NCBI RefSeq assembly: GCF_002868735.1
Contig: NZ_CP025613.1
Coordinates: 744,001-808,000, forward strand
From: Niveispirillum cyanobacteriorum
GTDB taxonomy: Bacteria; Pseudomonadota; Alphaproteobacteria; Azospirillales; Azospirillaceae
Length of the DNA: 64,000 nucleotides
Direction: 5' to 3'
Of the stretch, positions 1 through 7,642 are shown piece after piece; within the stretch, counting starts at the first letter, position 1, and the number at the start of each line of letters is the position of its first letter. The position numbers were made by a program, and so were the translations under genes. Below the pieces are notes generated by a model. The model ran no database searches. It worked only from the letters and a program-made list of their open reading frames with translations, and was not told the origin of the DNA.

Positions 1-1011
1 ACCCTCCCAGGCCTCTACATCGGGTGGTTTCGGCCAGCGTGATTTATCGGCGATGAAGGGGGCCATGAAGGAGAGGGCATCGGCGATGGAACCGCCGCCC
101 GCCCCCCTATACCGCCATAAGCCATGGTCGGGACCCGACAGGATATGGGCGCAGGCCGCCAGCGCATCCAGATTGAACAGGCAGTATGCAAAGGGCTTGG
201 TCCGCGCCAGTTCCAGCGGCTGTGACCCGTCGGGCGCGATCTGCCCGGCGATCAGGGCCTTGATGCGGTCCAATGCCTGCGCCCGTGCGGCGGCCTGCCC
301 CGTCAGGCGGGCAAATTCCGCCACCTGCAAGGCCCAGCATGTGCCGTGATTGTTCTTCTGATCCCGCTCCTCAATCCCGTTGGGCGAGGTGATCATCCAG
401 GTTAGATAGGCATCAAACCAGGCGATGATGGGATCATAGGCACCGCCATCGGGCCAGAGACGGCGCAGAACCGCCACCGCCCGCGCCACCTCCACCAGAT
501 GCAGCGTATCGATGACGCCGATGCCACGGCCCGTATTAATGCCGATCACCGCCTGAGCATGGTTCAGATGCGGGGCCATACGCGTCGTGGGGTCCACGAA
601 CCAGGCACGCAGGTGCCGGTCGGCGGCGTCCGCATAGCGACGGTCGCCCGTCAGATCGAAGGCCGCCACCAGGGCCGGCACGATCCGGCTGAGCCGGATC
701 AGCGCATCACGATGGGCGGTGAACTTGTCCGGGTTGGAGAAACCGTCACGGCGGATGTAGGGGCCGCCCGGATTGGCCGGGTCTGGCCACCAGTAATCCC
801 CCTCCGAGTAGTAATCACGCGGGCCACCAGGGCTGCGCGGCGCGGGAAAGGCAGTGACGGTGAGCGGGGTTTCATCCCTGAACCTATCCGCCGCGCGCAG
901 GACACGGGCACGCTCAAGCATCGCCAAGTCGGGGCCTGTACCGGGTGCCGCCGCCCAGGTGGGCAGCGACCAGAGCAGGCCCATACCCGTACAGAAATCC
1001 CGCCGCCGCAT
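1..1011 (-). CDS. Alginate-lyase-family (PF05426-like) polysaccharide lyase, partial (C-terminus outside window)
   Basis: The frame is open from an ATG at 1011 to base 1, giving 337 codons, so the C-terminus is missing. The protein starts MRRRDFCTG, a twin-arginine-like signal, followed by a short hydrophobic stretch ending in AAA, so export is likely. Characteristic stretches are YYSEGDYWWPDP (around residue 70), HLNHAQAVIGINTGRG (around 150) and KNNHGTCWALQVAEF (around 230). The NNHG element and the alpha/alpha-barrel-like spacing fit the alginate lyase superfamily, which cleaves uronic-acid polymers by beta-elimination. It begins 9 bp after the stop of the upstream beta-helix gene and is probably the distal gene of the receptor operon. 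Family is fairly secure; the substrate (alginate, pectin or another uronan) is not. Confidence 0.8.
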   Translation of the reverse strand, partial: MRRRDFCTGMGLLWSLPTWAAAPGTGPDLAMLERARVLRAADRFRDETPLTVTAFPAPRSPGGPRDYYSEGDYWWPDPANPGGPYIRRDGFSNPDKFTAHRDALIRLSRIVPALVAAFDLTGDRRYADAADRHLRAWFVDPTTRMAPHLNHAQAVIGINTGRGIGVIDTLHLVEVARAVAVLRRLWPDGGAYDPIIAWFDAYLTWMITSPNGIEERDQKNNHGTCWALQVAEFARLTGQAAARAQALDRIKALIAGQIAPDGSQPLELARTKPFAYCLFNLDALAACAHILSGPDHGLWRYRGAGGGSIADALSFMAPFIADKSRWPKPPDVEAWEG

Positions 1012-1020
1012 CACCCCACC

Positions 1021-2670
1021 CTATCGCCGCTTGGCCAACTGGTAATCATAGAGCGAGGGGGCCGCCGCCACGGGGTCCCCCGTGCCCTCAATATAGGGGG
1101 TGGGATTATAGCGGACCTGGATGGGGCGGTTGGCATGCAGGCCCACCACCCGTTCCCCCGGCCCTTCCAGACCACTGGTAATGGTGACGGTGGCATCGGC
1201 GGGGACGCTGTCGGGCATCACCAGTTTGGCGTTCCAGACGGTATTGTACAGACCATGGCCCGGCTTCCAGTAGGACGCACCACCGCCGACCCAGAGCCGG
1301 TACTGCCACTCGCCCTTCTTCTGCACGGGGTCGATCCACATGCTGATCTGGTCGAACAGGTTCTGATGGTTCGATCCGCTATGCTGATCAATCACGGCGT
1401 CTCGCTTCACCTGCGCACGCAGGAAGACGGCGCGGGTGGAGCGGGTATTGACCGACAGCGGATGGATCACGGGGTTGTCCACCACCAGATCCTTGACCAG
1501 CACATTATGCGCGGCCCCGACATGGACGGAGTAGTGGGCGCGGCGCTCACCACTGGTGACGATGTCTTCAATCGTCAGGTTGGCGGCATTGTCGGTCAGG
1601 ATGCCGCTGTCAGACTTGTCGATGGTCAGATTGCGTATCCAGCCATCAAAGACGCCCGTCATATAGATGCCGTTATAGCCCTGCTCCAGATGATGGCCGA
1701 AGGACGGGCTTTCGGGGAATTGCAGGCGAAGATTCTGAATGCCGACATTGGTCAGGTGTTGCCATTCGCTCAGGATCGCCGGTTGATCGGCGCGCACATC
1801 GTGCAGGAGCGGATCGCCCAGTGTCACCCGCTTGCCCTTGATCGCCACGATCTTCGTCGATTGCGCCACCACGGCCCGGTCGGGCGAGGTCCAGTGATGG
1901 GACCCGATGGGCAGGTCGGTATCGCCATAAAGCGATTTCAGAATGGCGCTGTCCTTGCCCGCCGTCGCGAACCATTGCACGCGCAGCACATCCCCAACCT
2001 TCAGGCGCGATGTGTCATCCACGGTCAGGGTGCGGTCGAACTGCTTGCCCGCCACGCCCTTGGCCAGGGTCGGGTCGCGCTTATCAAAGGCCGGGTTATA
2101 GGAGGCGGGGCGGGTGCGATCCGGCCCCACAAAGATCATGCCGCCGCCCCAGCTATATTCGGAGAACAGATAGTTGATATTGTGCTCCGGCTGCACCTCG
2201 TACTTCTTTTCCTTGACCAGATACTGACGCAGCTCATCAAAATCGTGGCTGTTGTCGATCAGTTTCAGGGGGCGGGGGAAGTATATCTCGCTACCATCCG
2301 GCCCGTCGCCGGCCCCGTCCAGGACGATGTCGGAGCGGGTGATGCGCAGCACCTCGGTGATCTGGGTGCGGCCCTTGGGAAAGCGCAGGGTCACCTTGCC
2401 CGTAACGGCGTTCGCGGCGTCCAGCGCCTTCAAGGTGGCCTTGGTGTCGTCCAGCCCATCATCGGGGATGACGCCGTAATCGGTGACATTAACGATGGTG
2501 CCGGTATCGGTGGGGATGGCGCCCAGCCCGAAACCGTAACCGGCATAGGAGAAGTCAGGCAGAGGATTGGCCGCCCGCACCGCCTTGTCCGACAGGATTT
2601 TCGGCAGGTCGGCGGCGGAAGCCGTCAGGGCGGTGGTGGACAGCGCGAGGGCCAGCCAGAGACGCGTCAT
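1021..2670 (-). CDS. Secreted right-handed beta-helix protein, pectate-lyase superfamily
   Basis: A 549-residue protein with a clear signal peptide ending near ALTASAA. The first mature domain has the Pectate_lyase_3-type opening (VTDYGVIPDDGLDDT, residues ~63-77) with repeated short beta-rungs such as SDIVLDGAGDGPDGSEI. Further rungs follow around residues 300-420 (NLTIDKSDSGILTDNAANL, NVLVKDLVVDNP). The C-terminal ~130 residues form a separate domain with the motif DQHSGSNHQNLFD and several Trp-rich strands. It sits between the TonB receptor and the lyase on the same strand, so it probably acts on the same uronate polymer in the periplasm or outside the cell. Lyase, hydrolase or binding activity cannot be decided from sequence alone. 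Confidence 0.8.
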   Translation of the reverse strand: MTRLWLALALSTTALTASAADLPKILSDKAVRAANPLPDFSYAGYGFGLGAIPTDTGTIVNVTDYGVIPDDGLDDTKATLKALDAANAVTGKVTLRFPKGRTQITEVLRITRSDIVLDGAGDGPDGSEIYFPRPLKLIDNSHDFDELRQYLVKEKKYEVQPEHNINYLFSEYSWGGGMIFVGPDRTRPASYNPAFDKRDPTLAKGVAGKQFDRTLTVDDTSRLKVGDVLRVQWFATAGKDSAILKSLYGDTDLPIGSHHWTSPDRAVVAQSTKIVAIKGKRVTLGDPLLHDVRADQPAILSEWQHLTNVGIQNLRLQFPESPSFGHHLEQGYNGIYMTGVFDGWIRNLTIDKSDSGILTDNAANLTIEDIVTSGERRAHYSVHVGAAHNVLVKDLVVDNPVIHPLSVNTRSTRAVFLRAQVKRDAVIDQHSGSNHQNLFDQISMWIDPVQKKGEWQYRLWVGGGASYWKPGHGLYNTVWNAKLVMPDSVPADATVTITSGLEGPGERVVGLHANRPIQVRYNPTPYIEGTGDPVAAAPSLYDYQLAKRR

Positions 2671-2716
2671 GTCGGGGGTTCCCTATGCGGATCACAAATG
2701 TCGAAGTCATTCCCAA

Positions 2717-2759
2717 CCGTAGGTCAGGTCGAGGGCGAAGCCCGAGCCCTGACCTACGG
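2717..2759. repeat. 12-bp perfect inverted repeat between receptor and beta-helix genes
   Basis: Arms CCGTAGGTCAGG (2717-2728) and CCTGACCTACGG (2748-2759) are perfect complements. Inside the loop is a second small stem GGGC-GAA-GCCC (2733-2743). It begins 12 bp past the stop of the receptor gene, read on the minus strand. There is no T-run on either side, so a leaky terminator or an mRNA-stabilising 3' structure that favours the receptor message is more likely than a full stop. Confidence 0.7.
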
Positions 2760-2771
2760 CATTCTCCGACT

Positions 2772-5390
2772 TCAGAACTTCGCCCGCACACCCGCCGAGA
2801 AGCGGCGTTCGGAGATGGCGTAACTGTTCAGCGCAGTTTCATCGAAATTGCTGTATTCCGACGTGGCCGACTTCTTGGGCAGCAGGTTCTGGGCATTAAA
2901 CGACACCGACACCTGTTCGGTGATGTCATACCCGACCTGGGCATCGAGCTGTGAACGGGCGCCGATGAAGCTGGGCCGCCCTTCGGAGAATTCGAACACC
3001 GCCTCATCCCGGTAATTATAGGCAAGGCGGGCCGAGAAGGGCCCCTTCTCATAAAGGCCGATCAGGTTGTAGCTGTTCTTCGACACCGCGACGAGCGGGA
3101 AGCCAGCATTATCCTCGCTGTCGGAATAGGTATAGTTGGCGATCAGGCCAAGCCCGTCGAACGGTTCGGGCAGGAAGTCGAAGAACTGCTGTATACCGAC
3201 CTCAAAGCCCTTGATCTTGGCGCTGGCCAGATTTTCGGGACGGGAGAAGGTCAGTTCACGGCCCTGCGGGTCCAGATTGGTGTCGGTGCCCGTCGTCACG
3301 AAACTGGCGATGAAATCATCGACATCCTTGTAGAAGATGGCGCCGGAGATCAGCGAGCTTTTGCCATGGTAATATTCAAAGCTGATATCGCCCTGGGTGG
3401 AGACGGGCGGCTTCAGATCAGCATTGCCGCCGGTGACCGACAGGTTGGTGGCGTTGAAGAAGGTAGAAGGCGCCAGATCGGCAATGGAGGCGCGCTGCAT
3501 CGTCTGTGACGCACCCAGCCGGATCAGGAAATCGTCGGTGACGTTGAAGGCGATATTCGCCGAGGGCAGGATGTTCGTATACTCGTTCTTGTCGGTGACC
3601 AGGGTGCTGGTCGTGCCGATATTGAGGAACGTATCAACCGACAGGCGGGTACGCGCCACGCGCACGCCGGCATTGGCCCGGAACGGAATATCCCCGATCT
3701 CCCCCTGTCCCGCTACCATCAGGTAACCGGCCAGCGTCTTCTCGCTGAACGTATAGTCACGCTGATTGTTGGGCAGCAGGGTGGAGCGGTCGCTGCTGTT
3801 GGGGTTGGGCTGTGCGGCCTGTGCCCGGGTGAAGACATAGTCGAAGGTGGGGGCCGTCGACAGGAAGCTGCGCGGGAAATTGCCGGGAATGTCCGGCAGG
3901 AAATTCTTGGCGTCGATCAGCTTCAGGTACGGCTCCAGCTCCGCCCGCGTCGGCGTCACCTGGCTGCGATAGGCGTTGGAGCGGGCACCCAGATCAGTGT
4001 AGCGGGCACCGCCGGAGAACGTTATGCCGCCGTCGGTCTCATAGCTGACATCCAACTTGCCCGTCCATTCATCCAGCACACCCAGCAGCCGGTTCGACCG
4101 CACGCCGTTGGTGGCGGGGTTGTAGGAGGCGTAGTTGGTGGGGTTGAAGGTGCCGCCTAGCGCCAGGGACGGGACCGTCACATCGCGGAAATCAAAGGTG
4201 CCGGGAACGGCGGCGGTGGCCTGCAAGGTGATGATCTGGATGGTCTGATCAATGGTGCCCTTGCTGTAATAGCCGTCGGCCTCCACCTTCAGGCCATCAT
4301 CCTCATACTTGCCGTTCAGGCCATAGAGGAAGCTTTCCGTCGGTTCATTGCGGATCTGGCCCGCCGTCGTAACGGTGCCGTTGGCGGTGCCGGCAACCAC
4401 CATGTTGTTCTCCGTCACGCGGTTGGTGACGGGGTTGTTGGTGGTGGGCAGGCGGAAGCTGAAGAAATCCTGGTGGCGGCCCGTCACCAGCTTGGAATAG
4501 AGCATGTCGGCGGTCAGGGTCAGTTCGGGCGTCGCCTCAAACTGGATGGCGCCGTTCACACCGGTGCGCGAGCGGTCGACGACAAAGTTTTCATACTGCA
4601 TCAGCACGGGCGTCTGATTGACCCCGGCATTGGTGCCCGTGTAGGTGCGGTTCAGGAAATTGTTGCGCTCGAACGCCTGGGTGGTCGAGGTGCGCTTCTG
4701 ATATTCTGCCGCCAGCATTACCCCGATGCGGTCATCGGCGAATTTGGTGGTGCCAAAGCCGGTGAAGGCCGGCTCCACCTTGTCTGTGACCTGGGAATAG
4801 ACGCCCTGGGCCTGGAAGGAGAAAGTGGGCTTCTTAAAGCTCAAGGGCTTGGGCGTCGTCAGGTTGACGGTGCCGCCCAACCCACCTTCCGCCTGCGCGG
4901 CCAACGGAGACTTGTAGACGGCCAGCTTGCCGAACAGACTGGACGGTACGGCGTCCAGGCCCGACGAGCGGCCCAGCTGATCATTTTCCGGCGGGGACAG
5001 GCGGGCGGACCAGCCAAGAAGCGTACGGCCATCGACCTCCACTCGCACCTGCTGCAAACCGCGCACGGAGACGGACTGGCCTTCGCCGAAAACGCGGGTG
5101 ATCTGCACACCGGTTACGCGCTGCAACGCCTCGGCCACGTTGACGTCGGGCAGCTTGCCCACATCGCTGGCCGTGATCACGTCCATCACCTGCGGCGCGT
5201 CCCGCTTGATATCGGCGGCCTGTTCCAGGGAGGCGCGAAGGCCGGTGACGATGATCTCTTCCAGCACCGCCGGGTCCGCGGCGGTATTGTTGGCGGCGGC
5301 GTTTTGCGCCAGCGCCGGTGACAGCGACAGGGCGGCAAAGGAAACGCCGCCAGCCAACGCGCATGCACCACGAACAGCCCAACTGGCCAT
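2772..5390 (-). CDS. TonB-dependent outer-membrane receptor for oligosaccharides
   Basis: An 872-residue receptor: signal peptide (about residues 1-29, ending ALAQN), TonB box EIIVTGLRA at ~46, a plug domain with SDVGKLPDVNVAEALQRVTG (~75-94), then a beta-barrel ending in the C-terminal RAKF. The IIVTGLR-SLEQA start and lack of an N-terminal STN domain are typical of the carbohydrate receptors expanded in Sphingomonadales and Caulobacterales. The start at 5390 is preceded by GGGAGGGAC at good spacing. It heads a minus-strand series with two lyase-like genes, so it is the likely importer of their products. An operator-like site lies about 175 bp upstream. Substrate is inferred from context only. 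Confidence 0.92.
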   Translation of the reverse strand: MASWAVRGACALAGGVSFAALSLSPALAQNAAANNTAADPAVLEEIIVTGLRASLEQAADIKRDAPQVMDVITASDVGKLPDVNVAEALQRVTGVQITRVFGEGQSVSVRGLQQVRVEVDGRTLLGWSARLSPPENDQLGRSSGLDAVPSSLFGKLAVYKSPLAAQAEGGLGGTVNLTTPKPLSFKKPTFSFQAQGVYSQVTDKVEPAFTGFGTTKFADDRIGVMLAAEYQKRTSTTQAFERNNFLNRTYTGTNAGVNQTPVLMQYENFVVDRSRTGVNGAIQFEATPELTLTADMLYSKLVTGRHQDFFSFRLPTTNNPVTNRVTENNMVVAGTANGTVTTAGQIRNEPTESFLYGLNGKYEDDGLKVEADGYYSKGTIDQTIQIITLQATAAVPGTFDFRDVTVPSLALGGTFNPTNYASYNPATNGVRSNRLLGVLDEWTGKLDVSYETDGGITFSGGARYTDLGARSNAYRSQVTPTRAELEPYLKLIDAKNFLPDIPGNFPRSFLSTAPTFDYVFTRAQAAQPNPNSSDRSTLLPNNQRDYTFSEKTLAGYLMVAGQGEIGDIPFRANAGVRVARTRLSVDTFLNIGTTSTLVTDKNEYTNILPSANIAFNVTDDFLIRLGASQTMQRASIADLAPSTFFNATNLSVTGGNADLKPPVSTQGDISFEYYHGKSSLISGAIFYKDVDDFIASFVTTGTDTNLDPQGRELTFSRPENLASAKIKGFEVGIQQFFDFLPEPFDGLGLIANYTYSDSEDNAGFPLVAVSKNSYNLIGLYEKGPFSARLAYNYRDEAVFEFSEGRPSFIGARSQLDAQVGYDITEQVSVSFNAQNLLPKKSATSEYSNFDETALNSYAISERRFSAGVRAKF

Positions 5391-5563
5391 GATCTTGTCC
5401 CTCCCATGTTACGCGGCACCGTTCCGCTTCGGCGTGAAGCGGTGCCGTCTTTTCTTTGCTGATGGATCCCCAGGGGGCCTTCCGGCCATTTCCCCAATTG
5501 CTTTACCTCGGTCCTGGGGAACCGATGAGGGCATGATGCGGCGGGTGATCCGACCTGTCAACA

Positions 5564-5580
5564 AATTCGTATGACAACTT
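5564..5580 (-). promoter_or_regulatory. Operator-like site upstream of the TonB receptor
   Basis: On the minus strand this reads AAGTTGTCATACGAATT. It matches 14 of 17 bases with AAGTTATCATACAACTT, the minus-strand reading of the site at 7509-7525 in front of the transporter gene. A TTGACA (5555-5560, minus strand) lies directly downstream and could be a -35 element for the receptor. The likely binder is the GntR/FCD regulator encoded at 6688-7464; this is inference. Confidence 0.5.
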
Positions 5581-5630
5581 TGGCATGACCAGAGACGTGT
5601 TACCGATAGGCAACGCATGGGTTTGGTCAG

Positions 5631-5655
5631 ATGGCTTAGGCGAACCGAAAGCCAT
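5631..5655. repeat. Hairpin between DUF4861 and receptor genes
   Basis: Arms ATGGCTT (5631-5637) and AAGCCAT (5649-5655) enclose a loop with an inner GG-CGAA-CC. It lies 20 bp beyond the DUF4861 stop (minus strand) and upstream of the receptor promoter region. No T-run follows on the minus strand, so a classic intrinsic terminator is not supported, though it may still mark the 3' end of the DUF4861 message. Confidence 0.4.
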
Positions 5656-5675
5656 TGGTCATATAAATATTGACA

Positions 5676-6602
5676 TTACGGCGCTACTGATCGATCCGCC
5701 GCTGTGAAATCCACCTTTTCTGCCGCCGCATGCCGGTCCCAGGCAGCACGGTTGGTGAAGCCGCCCTGCCCCTTGCTCCAGGCCGATCCGGAATAATAGA
5801 CGAAGGGTTTACCGGGGGTGACACGTAGCAGGACCAGGTGGTTATCGGCGTCCTGGCGTACCTCCACGATCATGGCGGGATCGACGCGCAATGCCACGGC
5901 CATGCGCCCATGCTCGGGATTGTCAGGCCCCCACCAGGAGATCAGGCCAGTTGCCTTGTCCACCGTCAGGTCACCGCCGGTCCCGGTCACCTTCTTGCCG
6001 ATCCCGATCCCCACGATCAGCGGGTCCGGCCGGTCGGAGTACAGGGTGGAGACCATGCGCGTGAAATGCGTGCCCAGCGGCAGTGTGAAACGCCGCGTCT
6101 CCCAGACCTTACGGTCGACATCCACGGGCCAGGGGGCGTAATCCACCTCGAAATCCGCGACATCCGAGCCGTTCTTCAGGATGCGGTACGCCCTGTAATT
6201 GCGCGATGTCCACAGCTTGTTGTCGTGCCAGATACCAAGGCCGCCGGCCCCACGCCCCTGCCCGACATTGTAGAAATCCATGCCCTCGCCCAGGTCATTA
6301 TGATAGTCGCGGGTGCGCAACTGCCGGTCCATATAGGGCCAGACCACTTTCTTGCCCCAACTGTCGATACCGGACCCCGACGGCGGTTCCGCCGCCTCCA
6401 GCGCATAGCCATAGATGCGATGGGCAGTCTTGTCATTTTCCCACATCAGATCATCATAGCGATAATCGGCGAGGGTCACCGCCGCGCGCGGGGAACGGTC
6501 GGTCGGCGGCGGCAGGGTGGCTTTATCCTGCGCCAGGGAGGTGCCGGTGGTCAGGGTGGAAAGCAGCAGGGCCGCGAGCGCGGCGCGACGGGTCCAATAC
6601 AT
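5676..6602 (-). CDS. DUF4861 family secreted protein
   Basis: A 308-residue protein with an N-terminal signal (MYWTRRAALAALLLS, cleavage near SLAQ). The body has the hallmarks I associate with DUF4861: YRYDDLMWENDKTAHRIYG, then WPYMDRQLRTRDYHNDLGEG, then a long beta-rich half with the aromatic stretch KLWTSRNYRAYR. Family members recur in polysaccharide-utilisation loci for uronic acids, but I know of no established reaction. I chose the ATG at 6602 over an upstream in-frame codon because GGGAGG sits about 8 bases before it. It is divergent from the GntR regulator. Family call is good; function unknown. Confidence 0.75.
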   Translation of the reverse strand: MYWTRRAALAALLLSTLTTGTSLAQDKATLPPPTDRSPRAAVTLADYRYDDLMWENDKTAHRIYGYALEAAEPPSGSGIDSWGKKVVWPYMDRQLRTRDYHNDLGEGMDFYNVGQGRGAGGLGIWHDNKLWTSRNYRAYRILKNGSDVADFEVDYAPWPVDVDRKVWETRRFTLPLGTHFTRMVSTLYSDRPDPLIVGIGIGKKVTGTGGDLTVDKATGLISWWGPDNPEHGRMAVALRVDPAMIVEVRQDADNHLVLLRVTPGKPFVYYSGSAWSKGQGGFTNRAAWDRHAAAEKVDFTAADRSVAP

Positions 6603-6656
6603 ATGACAACCTCCCATTATCCGGCATCTGACCGGTCGACCATTGTTTCGGTCGGT

Positions 6657-6673
6657 GTTACATTAGAAGTAAC
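6657..6673. promoter_or_regulatory. GTTAC-N7-GTAAC dyad in the DUF4861/GntR divergent promoter
   Basis: GTTAC (6657-6661) and GTAAC (6669-6673) form a perfect dyad of 17 bp in total, the same overall length as the operator-like sites at 5564 and 7509, although the bases differ. It lies 15 bp before the GntR start codon and overlaps where the regulator message should begin. Autoregulation is possible; this is inference from position and symmetry. Confidence 0.35.
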
Positions 6674-6687
6674 CGGCGGAGAGTGAT

Positions 6688-7464
6688 ATGACAAGTAGGG
6701 TTGGCGCCATGCGACAAGCGGATATGGGCGGCAGCGCGGACGAATCGGCGCGTGCAACTTCCCTGACCGATGATCTGTTCGTGAAGCTAGAGGCGCAGAT
6801 CCGGTCAGGACAATTGCCACCCGGCAGCCGCCTGCCCACCCAGAAGGAAATCGCCGAGGCCGAGAATGTCAGCCGCACTGTCGTGCGTGAGGCGGTGGCG
6901 CGGCTGACGGCGCAAGGGCTGGCCGTATCACGCCAGGGGTCGGGCATGTATGTGGCCGATACCGCCGAATACCGCGCCTTTCAGATCACCAAGGACGAAC
7001 TGCACGAACTGGCCGATATCGTGAAGCTGCTGGAGATGCGCCTGGGCGTGGAGACGGAGATGGCGGGGCTGGCCGCCGCCCGCCGTACCACCGCCGATAT
7101 CGGCGCCATCCAGGATGCGCTCCAGGCCATGCGCGAGCTGCGCGGTGACCCCGTGGCTGCCGCCAAGGCCGACACGGCCTTTCACATGGCCATCGCGCGG
7201 GCCACGCAGAACGATTATTACGCGCGTTTCGTGGAGTTCCTGGGCCTGCGCCTGGTCCCGCCGCGCAATCTTTATCTTCGCGACCAGCCGGAAGAGGCGC
7301 ACCAGGCCTATGCGGAGAAGGTGCATGGCGAGCATGAGGCCATTCTGGACGCCATCGTCCGCATGGACCCGGCCCGCGCCCGTGACGCCGCCCGCCATCA
7401 TATGCAGGAAAGCCTGACCCGGCATTCAATGTTGAGCGCGGCGGCGCGCGGCAAGGGCCGGTAA
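6688..7464 (+). CDS. GntR-family transcriptional regulator, FadR subfamily (FCD domain)
   Basis: 258 residues. The N-terminal winged helix (residues ~26-92) carries the GntR signature LPPGSRLPTQKEIAEAENVS followed by RTVVREAVARLTAQGLAV and the wing QGSGMYV. The C-terminal helical FCD domain (~105-245) has the expected Asp/His metal or ligand residues (DTAFHMAIARA, HEAILDAI, HHMQES). GGAGAG at 6678-6683 supports the ATG at 6688. It is divergent from DUF4861 and lies directly upstream of the hexuronate transporter. Regulators of this class usually repress uronate genes and release DNA on binding the sugar acid, so it probably recognises the sites at 5564 and 7509. The effector is not visible from sequence. 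Confidence 0.88.
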   Translation: MTSRVGAMRQADMGGSADESARATSLTDDLFVKLEAQIRSGQLPPGSRLPTQKEIAEAENVSRTVVREAVARLTAQGLAVSRQGSGMYVADTAEYRAFQITKDELHELADIVKLLEMRLGVETEMAGLAAARRTTADIGAIQDALQAMRELRGDPVAAAKADTAFHMAIARATQNDYYARFVEFLGLRLVPPRNLYLRDQPEEAHQAYAEKVHGEHEAILDAIVRMDPARARDAARHHMQESLTRHSMLSAAARGKGR

Positions 7465-7492
7465 CCGCCCCTCCTGGCCTGACCAGTCGCGC

Positions 7493-7525
7493 TTGACCGT
7501 AGACCGCAAAGTTGTATGATAACTT
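7493..7525 (+). promoter_or_regulatory. Promoter with overlapping operator upstream of the transporter
   Basis: TTGACC (7493-7498) and TATGAT (7515-7520) are spaced by 16 bp and resemble a housekeeping -35/-10 pair. The dyad AAGTTGTATGATAACTT (7509-7525) covers the -10 box, a usual place for a repressor site. The same 17-bp element (14 of 17 matches) lies upstream of the TonB receptor gene. The adjacent GntR/FCD protein is the likely binder. Confidence 0.55.
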
Positions 7526-7558
7526 TCAAGCGGCAGAAGTCCGCCTCGGGGAGGTATC

Positions 7559-7642
7559 ATGCAACAGACCGTTCCGCCGGGGGCTTGTACCCCCGCGCTG
7601 TCCGCCCACCCCACGCCCGGCTCCCGGAATTCCCGGTCATGA
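7559..7642 (+). CDS. Possible 27-residue leader peptide overlapping the transporter start
   Basis: A small reading frame (MQQTVPPGACTPALSAHPTP..., 27 residues) starts at an ATG with a strong ribosome site GGGGAGG (7548-7554). Its TGA at 7640-7642 overlaps the transporter ATG (7639) as ATGA. The transporter start has no good ribosome site of its own, so translational coupling is plausible. A small hairpin, C-GGGGG/CCCCC-G (7578-7595), lies inside it. An alternative is a frame error fusing it to the transporter, but the transporter N-terminus is already of normal length. Confidence 0.45.
   Translation: MQQTVPPGACTPALSAHPTPGSRNSRS

Noticed and set aside
499-2823. 774-codon open frame on the plus strand
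   Set aside because: It runs antisense across two clearly coding minus-strand genes and is Gly/Arg/His/Gln-rich with no recognisable domain; typical mirror frame of high-GC DNA.
7516-7638. Transporter start at an upstream in-frame codon (7516)
   Set aside because: It would place the start within the operator/-10 region and add ~41 residues of non-family sequence; ATG 7639 gives the normal ExuT-type N-terminus.
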